This document shows, piece after piece, positions 14,350 through 19,805 of a stretch of 19,805 bases of DNA; within the stretch, counting starts at the first letter, position 1; every line of letters begins with the position of its first letter. The notes under the pieces are model-generated. The model was not told the DNA's origin and made no database searches. It worked only from the letters and a program-made list of their open reading frames with translations. Position numbers and translations under genes: made by a program. Origin of the DNA: JBBTRP01 sp038065125 (lineage in GTDB: Bacteria > Patescibacteriota > Patescibacteriia > JACQRZ01); assembly GCA_038065125.1 (NCBI GenBank), contig JBBTRP010000067.1:1-19805 (forward strand), given 5' to 3'.

Positions 14350-14985
14350 AGATTGATCACTTCATTCATGGTGGCGAGCGTAGGGCTCGCGGGCTGCGTG
14401 ACCAGTCCACTCACGCCCCAGTCCCAGCCCCAACCGACCCCCAGGCAGGACGAGACGAGGCCCGTCGTCCAGTCCGACACCGGCGGGACTCAAGTCCAGG
14501 TCTTCCCGGGGTCGACCGTCAAGGTCTCACTGGTCAAAGACCAGTACGTGGAGAACGTCCACGACCCCGCAAACTACCAGAAAATCATCGGGAGTCGCCT
14601 GGTCGCCTCGCCCGGCATGCGGACCATCGTCGTCGCCTTCCAGGGATTCCCGACGCAAGGCCGGTATGGCCTGGTCAACAAGGGTGACAGAATGGGCCTC
14701 TGGTCTCCGTGGTCAGGCAGCGACTGGAACCCGGACAAGAACCTCACCCGAGGCACCGGATGGCTGGATGAACTCCAGTTCGCGCAGAGCATCAGTTTCC
14801 CTACTGACAAGCTCGGCTCCGGCACGATCTACACCTTCGAGATCGTCACCGAGAAGGGTGTGTACTTGGAATCCGAGGATGCCAAACTCGAAAAAGGAGT
14901 CCGGATCGGCGGTCCGAGCGCGAAGCTCTTCGACCCCGGGGAGCGGATCTCCTTCGGCGTTTCGCCGCTCAGCATTCGGCTGTAG
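14347..14985 (+). CDS. Predicted lipoprotein of unknown function
   Basis: 212 residues from GTG at 14347 (214 from ATG at 14341). The N-terminus is a lipoprotein signal peptide: RLITSFMVASVGLAGC, with lipobox L-A-G-C and modified Cys17. A Pro/Gln-rich linker (PQSQPQPTPRQDETRP) follows, then a region of about 150 residues that looks beta-rich, with an internal cluster WSPWSGSDWNP. I do not recognise a family. The gene differs from its neighbours: one line counted is 70 % GC and others 53-55 %, with C-ending codons favoured, and it has its own promoter, a true Shine-Dalgarno and terminator. It is probably a surface lipoprotein acquired as a self-contained unit. Confidence 0.8.
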   Translation: MRLITSFMVASVGLAGCVTSPLTPQSQPQPTPRQDETRPVVQSDTGGTQVQVFPGSTVKVSLVKDQYVENVHDPANYQKIIGSRLVASPGMRTIVVAFQGFPTQGRYGLVNKGDRMGLWSPWSGSDWNPDKNLTRGTGWLDELQFAQSISFPTDKLGSGTIYTFEIVTEKGVYLESEDAKLEKGVRIGGPSAKLFDPGERISFGVSPLSIRL

Positions 14986-15012
14986 CGCAAACCGCGCGAA
15001 ACACCACTCACC

Positions 15013-15052
15013 GGCTGCCCGCATCCCCCGCCGGCAGCCTTCTTTATTTTTC
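15013..15052 (+). terminator. Intrinsic terminator of the lipoprotein gene
   Basis: GGCTGCC (15013-15019) pairs with GGCAGCC (15033-15039) across a 13-base C-rich loop, followed by a T-rich run (15040-15052). It begins 28 bases after the lipoprotein stop, and its T-run overlaps the 3' end of the convergent HIT-like gene. Confidence 0.8.
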
Positions 15053-15481
15053 TATACTCTCCCGGAGCGTACGAGCTGTTTCCTTAACTGCTACTATATT
15101 TCTTTCGTCTCCAAAGCGCTCCTTGGCGTGCTCAATAATCGGTCTCACTGACTGAATTCTTGTTCCGAATTTTTCCATCCATGAATACCGAGGGAGAATC
15201 CAGAGATGAAACTGTTCGTGAGTCGTGTCTTCGGCCTGGTATAGATAGACTGTATCTATGGCCAGGACATCTTTCAGTGCCTGCCGAACTTTCATAAGCA
15301 GCGGACCGAATTCTTGAATTTCTTCTTGATTGAACTCCATGATCGACCTGATCTTCCTTCGGCATGCCAAAATCAAAAAACCCGGTATTGGCGTCTCCCA
15401 ATCTTGATGAACGTCAAAGTTTTCTGTAACAATTATCGCATCATTTGGGAATAATTTTTTGTCCATACGGACTCGTCCCAT
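15044..15481 (-). CDS. HIT-like (histidine triad) protein
   Basis: 145 residues. The core is like a HIT hydrolase: a strand ending GFLILACRRKI (34-44), a long helix (about 50-75), the TVYLYQAED strand, and FHLWILPR at 91-98. Aligned to the HIT motif HxHxH, the first and third positions are Gln90 and Trp94, while His92, the nucleophile position, is kept; another His (88) lies nearby. The enzyme may therefore differ from classical Ap4A/AMP-lysine hydrolases. Start at 15481 is preferred because it lies three bases after the upstream VOC stop; an alternative ATG is at 15466. It converges on the lipoprotein terminator. Family call moderate, activity unknown. Confidence 0.75.
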   Translation of the reverse strand: MGRVRMDKKLFPNDAIIVTENFDVHQDWETPIPGFLILACRRKIRSIMEFNQEEIQEFGPLLMKVRQALKDVLAIDTVYLYQAEDTTHEQFHLWILPRYSWMEKFGTRIQSVRPIIEHAKERFGDERNIVAVKETARTLRESIEK

Positions 15482-15484
15482 GGG

Positions 15485-15910
15485 TTATTTTTTTCCTTCG
15501 TGGTAATTAATCATCCATTGCACTCCGAACTGGTCCGCACAACTGCCGTAGTAGTCGCCCCAGGGCTGGTCGCCCATGGGCATCTCTACTCGACCTCCGA
15601 CTGAGAGTGCATTGAATACCTGATCGGCTTGGCCCTTGCTATCCGGATGAAGTGAGATGTATGAGTTGTTCCCAATAATCAATTTTTGACCAAGCGATTC
15701 AAGACAGTCGGTTCCCATAAGCATCTGACTGCCGATCGGCAGACCGACGTGCATAATTTTTTCTTGATCCTCTGGGGGAATCGTGACGCCTTCCATTGGC
15801 ATGTCTTTGAAACGAACCAGTGCACTAAAGTCACCGCCAAAAACAGACTTGTAAAAGTTGAATGCGGCCTCGGTGTTACCGGCAAAATTAAGATAGGTAT
15901 TGAGTGTCAT
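15485..15910 (-). CDS. VOC-superfamily (PhnB-like) protein
   Basis: 141 residues from ATG 15910. It has the PhnB-type VOC layout: TYLNFAGNTEAAFNFYKSVFGG (about 4-25), then DMPMEGVTIPPEDQEKIMHVGLPIG, MLMGTD, and the C-terminal GDYYGSCADQFGVQWMIN that closes the second beta-alpha-beta-beta-beta unit. Related proteins are glyoxalases, fosfomycin or bleomycin resistance proteins and uncharacterised PhnB-like enzymes; this one is commonly annotated only by fold. Metal ligands cannot be assigned with confidence. It is upstream of the HIT-like gene by three bases. About 130 bases separate it from the glycosylase gene; I see no terminator there. Confidence 0.87.
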   Translation of the reverse strand: MTLNTYLNFAGNTEAAFNFYKSVFGGDFSALVRFKDMPMEGVTIPPEDQEKIMHVGLPIGSQMLMGTDCLESLGQKLIIGNNSYISLHPDSKGQADQVFNALSVGGRVEMPMGDQPWGDYYGSCADQFGVQWMINYHEGKK

Positions 15911-16038
15911 ATGCTGTTGCGTTAAAAATTTAAGATTTTTTAAGCTATCGCTGGTCAAGTCACATATACATAAACGTATCATTCAAAATCTTAGAGGCTC
16001 GATCATCGTAACTTGGTCGATCGGGATTCATACTCGCC

Positions 16039-16629
16039 TCAAGTGCTGCACATAGTATGTCTAGTCTCATTAGACCGAAAACAGTGTAGTTGATGATCGT
16101 TGACCATGCCGACTGCCTGCATGAAGGCATAGCAGATGGTCGAGCCGACGAACTTGAACCCGCGGTGCATTAAGTCTCGGCTCATGACATCAGACTCTTT
16201 GGTCGTTGCGGGAATATCTCTCATCTCTTTGATTCTGTGGTCGATCGGATTCCCGCCAACAAACTGCCATAGATACACCGCAAAGGAACCAAACTCTTTT
16301 TGGACAACCAAAAATCTTTTTGCGTTTTCGATTGCCGCTGCAATTTTAAGACGATTTCTGATGATGCCGGCATTCGCGAGCAGTCGCACACTGTCACGCG
16401 CAGCATACCGCGCGATTTTGACAGGATCAAAGCCTTCAAACGCCGCACGGTAGTTCTCTCGCTTATTCAAAACCGTTTGCCATGAAAGCCCCGCCTGTGC
16501 GCCTTCCAGTATCAGGAACTCAAACAGTGTCTGGTCGTCATGTACGGGCACGCCCCACTCGTTATCGTGGTAGGCGGTCATGAGTGCATTTTCGCCGACC
16601 CAAGCACAGCGCTGTCTTTTATCGGTCAT
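16039..16629 (-). CDS. tag: DNA-3-methyladenine glycosylase I
   Basis: 196 residues (E. coli Tag is 187). It removes 3-methyladenine from alkylated DNA, the first step of base-excision repair. The signature RCAWVG (7-12), YHDNEWGVP (20-28), FEFLILEGAQAGLSW and the KR-x-NYR-x-AF stretch are all present. The Tag zinc site is complete: Cys8, His21, His179 and Cys183 (HQLHC), matching the HxxxC of E. coli. The ATG at 16629 overlaps the preceding stop by four bases (ATGA), so translation is probably coupled to the Cys-rich gene. The last ~12 residues extend a little past the family end. Confidence 0.95.
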   Translation of the reverse strand: MTDKRQRCAWVGENALMTAYHDNEWGVPVHDDQTLFEFLILEGAQAGLSWQTVLNKRENYRAAFEGFDPVKIARYAARDSVRLLANAGIIRNRLKIAAAIENAKRFLVVQKEFGSFAVYLWQFVGGNPIDHRIKEMRDIPATTKESDVMSRDLMHRGFKFVGSTICYAFMQAVGMVNDHQLHCFRSNETRHTMCST

Positions 16630-16937
16630 AATCGACACATTCCGAAAACGCATCTCGGCTTCGCAAAACAGGAGGGATGCTGAGAGACCGCCATTAGACA
16701 GCCCGTACCCATACATTCACTTCGCATCTTGCCCTCCCATTCTGATTTAAAATTCTTGTTGACCGCAGTCGCAGTTCCCATTGCACTGCATCCGCAACAA
16801 TCGGCAGATACAGATACGCAATCCGAATTTTCAGTACACGCGTACATCTCCCCTTTCACGATGCTTGTTTGAAAAAAAATAAAAAGACCAACTCCGAGCA
16901 GCGCAACGATCACAAGAATCATGGATATCTTTTTCAT
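16626..16937 (-). CDS. Secreted or membrane-anchored Cys-rich small protein
   Basis: 103 residues. A Lys-led hydrophobic segment (about 3-24) is a signal peptide or anchor. The rest contains ten cysteines (34, 40, 47, 48, 50, 75, 80, 90, 96, 101), including a CCGC cluster, so an extracellular disulfide-bonded or metal-binding fold is likely. The pattern C-x5-C-x6-CC-x-C resembles small exported domains of unknown function seen in several bacteria; I cannot name a family. It begins one base after the S51 remnant and overlaps tag by four bases. Confidence 0.75.
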   Translation of the reverse strand: MKKISMILVIVALLGVGLFIFFQTSIVKGEMYACTENSDCVSVSADCCGCSAMGTATAVNKNFKSEWEGKMRSECMGTGCLMAVSQHPSCFAKPRCVFGMCRL

Positions 16938-16938
16938 A

Positions 16939-17367
16939 TTAGTAATTGAGGATGAAGGTCTTAAATTGATATTCAGACAAACACAGGAGCGGCAACTCTG
17001 GCCTCACTTGATCAAGGATTGCTCTCTGTTCGTTTTTAAAATGACATATAATCTTTGTGGGAATAATGCCAAATCCCTCCCCTATTCCGATTGTTTTACT
17101 GAAGAAGACGGAAGAAAGCGCATTTGCGCCTGCTGAATCGGCACCGATTATTTTCCCTCGGAAATGATGTGCAAAATCGGGATATTTTTTTAGGACTTGG
17201 AGAAGTTTTTCTGAACGACCTCCATGAAAATAAATAATATCCGCCCACTGCATCTGCTCAATAAATACTTCTTCTCGCGCCATCTCGAACGAAAGATCTC
17301 TCGCGCCTTTATTTTTTTCAAACTGCTCGGTGTCTGATTGCTGATAGATGGGAATACGGCTATTTTC
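16939..17367 (-). pseudogene. Peptidase S51-like remnant, 5' end missing
   Basis: The only canonical start, ATG 17283, gives 114 residues that match the C-terminal part of S51 (dipeptidase E/cyanophycinase-like) proteins: YFHGG (18-22), a helix, GADSAGANAL with the nucleophile Ser50, and a GFGIIPTKIICHF segment with His81. Full family members are about 200-230 residues. The frame is open for another 28 codons upstream (to 17367) and reads as plausible S51 sequence, but the in-frame TGA at 17368-17370 is the stop of the VOC gene, so the first ~60 residues have no room. It is probably a deletion remnant; a short, still-translated protein cannot be excluded. Confidence 0.7.
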
Positions 17368-18264
17368 TCACAGATCGGCTATGATAATTTTTTTCATATT
17401 CATCATGTTGGCAAACGCCCCAGGCCTCTTCATGAGCTCCTCCGAGTTCACCGGGGCGACTTGCCAGCTTGCGCCATATTTATCTGAAAGCCAGCCACAG
17501 ACACTCTCCTCTCCGCCGTCTGCCGTGAGTCTCTCCCAATAATAATCAATTTCTGATTGGTCTTGACAGCCGACCGAGAGCGAAACACCTTCATTGAATT
17601 TAAATTCATGGGCTTGTACGCCGTCCATAGCGGCAATCCATACATTTTCAATCATGAAATCGCCAAACGAGAGCGTGCCTGCTTTCGCCATTCCGTCATC
17701 TTCGGTGCGGCGCACCAGCTGTCCTGTCTTGGAATTTCCGCCTCTGGCGTAGAAAACAGAGACATAAAAGTTTGTCGCCTCTTCTGCCTTGCCGTTTTTA
17801 TCTTGAGTAAAGAGAAGCGAGGGCATCACTTTCGGCCGCCAGTCACCTTCGGGTCGATTAAGAATTAACTGCCAACTCACATTATATTTATCGTGAACCC
17901 AGCCGTAGTACTCGCTAAATGGATACTTCCCAAGCGCCATCAATTCTGCTCCCCCGTCCTTTAATTTGTTCCACACTGTATCAATCTCTTCTTTCGTATC
18001 GAGCGTGATAAAAAATGATACCGACGGATTGGGAGTAAACTCGGGTCCAGCGTTTATGGCCACAAAATGAAACCCCATAATCTCAATATCAATCGTTAAT
18101 ACTTTGCCGGCCATATTGAGCTGAAAGTCGGTTAGACCTTCTTCTTTGGTCTTTGGGTAATATAACGTTACCGCTGCTTTGGCGCCGTAAAAAATCGACG
18201 GATAAAAGTCCGCGGCTTCTTTGGCATTGCCGTTAAACCATATGTTTGGGGTTATTTTTTGCAT
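17368..18264 (-). CDS. Tandem VOC-domain (PhnB-like) protein
   Basis: 298 residues with two VOC units in one chain. The first (about 1-140) starts ITPNIWFNGNAKEAADFYPSIF and ends YYGWVHDKYNVSWQLI; the second (about 143-290) starts KVMPSLLFTQ with KAEEATNFYVSVF and ends LSDKYGASWQVAP. A short tail (MKRPGAFANMMNMKK) matches the usual C-terminus of this group. Two-domain members are annotated as PhnB-like or 3-demethylubiquinone methyltransferase-like, but their chemistry is mostly unknown. The next gene downstream is the S51 remnant in the same frame right after this stop codon. It starts 16 bases after the YdeI-like stop. Confidence 0.87.
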   Translation of the reverse strand: MQKITPNIWFNGNAKEAADFYPSIFYGAKAAVTLYYPKTKEEGLTDFQLNMAGKVLTIDIEIMGFHFVAINAGPEFTPNPSVSFFITLDTKEEIDTVWNKLKDGGAELMALGKYPFSEYYGWVHDKYNVSWQLILNRPEGDWRPKVMPSLLFTQDKNGKAEEATNFYVSVFYARGGNSKTGQLVRRTEDDGMAKAGTLSFGDFMIENVWIAAMDGVQAHEFKFNEGVSLSVGCQDQSEIDYYWERLTADGGEESVCGWLSDKYGASWQVAPVNSEELMKRPGAFANMMNMKKIIIADL

Positions 18265-18280
18265 AAATTTCTTTGTTATT

Positions 18281-18598
18281 TCATCTTGTTAATTTCTTAT
18301 TTCGTTTATTGAGTATTCCTCGCACTGAAGGACTGACAGATTTATGGGTGCGATGAATACAGCCCATCCAGCAGCAAGGCCGGCGCATCCCTTCCGTAAG
18401 TTCGCTGATCGTCCTTTGAACGTGATCCTTTCTCGTCTCGCCTTTCTTTATAGAGACAACCCAGCAAATCCACTCATTACGCGCAAGCGGCGTCAAACCA
18501 TTCCATTTTGCAAGCGCGTTCACATCGGAAGCGAACGCTTTTCGTAAATCTGCCGGGACACTATGTACTACATCGGCGGCAATTGCTTTATTGCTCAT
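18281..18598 (-). CDS. YdeI/OmpD-associated family protein
   Basis: 105 residues. The signature is clear: VPADLRKAFASDVNALAKW near 14-32, then LTPLARNEWICWV (35-47), KKGETRKDHVQRTISEL (51-67) and RRPCCWMGCIHR (72-83). The family (YdeI/OmdA) is known from stress or bacteriocin-protection contexts in enterobacteria, but its biochemistry is unclear. The C-terminal tail is basic. It lies between the PH-like membrane protein gene upstream (46 bases) and the tandem VOC gene downstream (16 bases), in the same strand run. Confidence 0.85.
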   Translation of the reverse strand: MSNKAIAADVVHSVPADLRKAFASDVNALAKWNGLTPLARNEWICWVVSIKKGETRKDHVQRTISELTEGMRRPCCWMGCIHRTHKSVSPSVRGILNKRNKKLTR

Positions 18599-18644
18599 AC
18601 ACGTATCTAGTCAAACTTTTCTTTGGCGGCAGATTTTTTTTCAA

Positions 18645-19112
18645 TCAGGAATGTATAACCTGCTTGATAGCTGTCTCAAGTTTTTCCGGTTCATCCGTTC
18701 CGATGCGGTAGATTTTTCCATTCTTCATTCGAATTTCAACCGCATAAAAGCCGGAAACATTTAAAATCCACATACGCGGCCAAAACCATAACCGTATGCC
18801 CCAGCCATAATACCAATGATTTTTTACCCTTGCCGCTGACACAATCTCACTCGCTAAGAATTTCTTGCGAAAAATGCCATAGCCAAACCTGATCTGAAGA
18901 TATTTTTCATCAATGAATACAGAGAGTGTTGTAAACGATGCAAAAACAAACAGAATCAATGCCATTATGGCAGTAATGGCAAAATTTGTGCCAGAGTCGG
19001 CCGAGGGAGGTTCGGTTCGTGCCGTAATCTGAAGCCAAGCAAAAAGCACCAGCACAGCAAGCGTGACAACCAACATTAGGTAGCCAATTTGTGTGTGCTT
19101 GTATGTGGACAT
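18645..19112 (-). CDS. Two-helix membrane protein, PH-like C-terminal domain
   Basis: 155 residues from the ATG at 19112, five bases after the tspO stop. Two membrane helices (about 10-30 and 45-68) are followed by a cytosolic domain: SVFIDEKYLQIRFGYGIFRKKFLASEIVSA, taken in pieces as IDEKYLQIRFGYG (70-82) and ASEIVSAARV (90-99), then AVEIRMKNGKIYRIGTDEPEKLETAI, the strand-turn-helix ending typical of bacterial PH/YdbT-like domains. No enzymatic motif. I assign the PH-like fold by pattern only. The in-frame extension to 19193 would overlap tspO and is not preferred. Confidence 0.65.
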   Translation of the reverse strand: MSTYKHTQIGYLMLVVTLAVLVLFAWLQITARTEPPSADSGTNFAITAIMALILFVFASFTTLSVFIDEKYLQIRFGYGIFRKKFLASEIVSAARVKNHWYYGWGIRLWFWPRMWILNVSGFYAVEIRMKNGKIYRIGTDEPEKLETAIKQVIHS

Positions 19113-19117
19113 ATTTA

Positions 19118-19594
19118 TTAATTCAATGTCCAGATGACGTAGTTTAGATACATAGCAAAGCTTACCCAAAGAATATAGGGCACAAGAATCCACGAGGCTA
19201 GACGGGAGATTTTATAAAACGCGATAATCGTGGCGAGAATAGCAAGCCAAAGAAACACAATTTCAATAAGCGCGCCGCCAGGAGAATGCAGGCCGAAAAA
19301 GATGACTGACCAGATTATGTTTAAAAAAAGTTGCATGCCGAAAACTCTGAGCGCAATTTTTACCTCTTTCCGTTCCCAACCCATGCGCCATATCAAAAAT
19401 GCTGCGATACCCATTAATGCGTAAAGTGTCGTCCATGTGGGGCCGAATGCCCAAGCAGGCGGATTCAATGCCGGCTTCACAAGTCCGGCATACCAAGTCG
19501 GAATTTCCGAGATTGTAAAAAACAATCCGATAACTCCGGCTAATTCAGACACCACAATCGCAATAGCCAATTTGAAAAAATTATTTACCTTCAT
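19118..19594 (-). CDS. tspO: TspO/MBR family membrane protein
   Basis: 158 residues, five membrane helices. The family block is clear: PTWYAGLVKPALNPPAWAFG (32-51) followed by PTWTTLYALMGIAAFLIW, with the aromatic residues that line the ligand pocket, and later WSVIFFG (about 94-100) and a final YVIWTLN. TspO proteins bind porphyrins and other tetrapyrroles and sit in outer or plasma membranes. The ATG at 19594 is chosen because a perfect TATAAT ends six bases before it; the frame opens further upstream but through the promoter. It starts the compact minus-strand run of accessory genes. Confidence 0.93.
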   Translation of the reverse strand: MKVNNFFKLAIAIVVSELAGVIGLFFTISEIPTWYAGLVKPALNPPAWAFGPTWTTLYALMGIAAFLIWRMGWERKEVKIALRVFGMQLFLNIIWSVIFFGLHSPGGALIEIVFLWLAILATIIAFYKISRLASWILVPYILWVSFAMYLNYVIWTLN

Positions 19595-19600
19595 AATCCC

Positions 19601-19606
19601 ATTATA
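19601..19606 (-). promoter_or_regulatory. -10 box of the tspO gene
   Basis: Perfect TATAAT on the minus strand (19606-19601), six bases before the ATG, which implies a leaderless mRNA. The nearest -35-like sequence, TTGACC (19633-19628), is 21 bases upstream, which is too far for a standard pair. Confidence 0.55.
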
Positions 19607-19718
19607 TCTCTTATCACAAGGGAAAGTGGTCAAGAGCTTTTTTATAATTTCAAAATTACCACAATCGTTCTGTGATTTCAATTCTTTTTTGAATTCTGGT
19701 GGGAAAAATCCGGATACG

Positions 19719-19738
19719 AAAAAGCCCCTGAAGGGGGC
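19719..19738 (-). terminator. Intrinsic terminator for a gene beyond the right edge
   Basis: On the minus strand GCCCC (19738-19734), a 5-base loop and GGGGC (19728-19724) are followed by UUUUU (19723-19719). An outer pair, GGATAC (19712-19717) with GTATCC (19750-19755), may lengthen the structure. No gene inside the window needs it, so a minus-strand transcript probably enters from the right. The rest of the edge (19739-19805) shows nothing I can name. Confidence 0.65.
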
Positions 19739-19805
19739 GATTCCGATTTGTATCCTATCTGGCTCCCCCTGTTGACCGACCTTCGAACATTTTTCAAAGA
19801 AAATC

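Noticed and set aside
19595..19681. Upstream extension of the TspO reading frame
   Set aside because: The extension is the translation of the promoter and terminator-like leader; TspO homologues start at the hydrophobic helix.
19680..19695. AATTC / GAATT hairpin with a T6 loop near the right edge
   Set aside because: Five A/T-rich base pairs only, likely chance; no gene ends there.
1..19805. CRISPR arrays, tRNA genes, insertion sequences and phage genes
   Set aside because: Read through both strands: no regularly spaced repeats, no cloverleaf with CCA or TPsiC-like stretch, and no transposase or integrase motif seen.

Overview
The window looks like a bacterial chromosome segment from the Patescibacteria (Candidate Phyla Radiation), probably a Parcubacteria-like lineage. 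This is an inference from gene content and style: small tightly packed genes, few Shine-Dalgarno sites, promoters placed almost on the start codon, an extra-long HlyD adaptor beside a MacB-type ABC pair, a CyaB-like CYTH protein, a DUF3850 protein and a FAM173-like methyltransferase. UGA is used as a normal stop (HlyD-like, DUF3850 and Cys-rich genes), so the code is standard rather than the UGA=Gly code of Gracilibacteria/Absconditabacteria. No rRNA, tRNA, CRISPR array, transposase or integrase is visible. No gene-free stretch exceeds 300 bases; the longest is about 230 (7203-7434).

Left part (1-6.3 kb, about 55 % GC by eye). pyrD lies downstream of a four-gene minus-strand cassette: long HlyD/MacA-like adaptor, MacB-type ATPase, MacB/FtsX-type permease and a membrane-anchored DUF5666-like protein. 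The cassette is divergent from a VIT1/CCC1-like metal transporter. The two promoters meet head to head and share one -35 sequence, and both transcripts would be nearly leaderless.

Middle (6.3-15 kb). A 16-bp overlapping pair encodes a NUDIX hydrolase and a deoxyribosyltransferase-fold protein. A ZIP metal transporter follows. Next is a compact minus-strand unit of three genes: an AT-richer variant metallo-beta-lactamase-fold protein, a 514-residue protein with four degenerate repeats that I cannot assign, and a RhuM-type DNA-binding domain fused to a cupin. Then come a DUF3850 protein, a membrane-anchored FAM173-like methyltransferase, a DEAD-box RNA helicase with a strong promoter, a long leader and a terminator-like hairpin abutting its start, a CYTH protein, and an isolated GC-rich lipoprotein gene with its own promoter, Shine-Dalgarno and terminator.

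Right part (15-19.8 kb, about 40 % GC by eye). Minus-strand accessory genes: HIT-like, VOC/PhnB-like, 3-methyladenine glycosylase I, a secreted Cys-rich protein, a 5'-truncated peptidase S51 remnant, a double VOC protein, a YdeI/OmpD-associated protein, a PH-like membrane protein and TspO. Many are small stress or detoxification families, and the change in base composition suggests a different history from the left part.

The best candidates for something undescribed are the MBL / four-repeat / RhuM-cupin unit, the 40-residue modular coiled-coil arms of the HlyD-like protein, the shared -35 divergent promoter, and the hairpins directly before the start codons of pyrD and the DEAD-box helicase.
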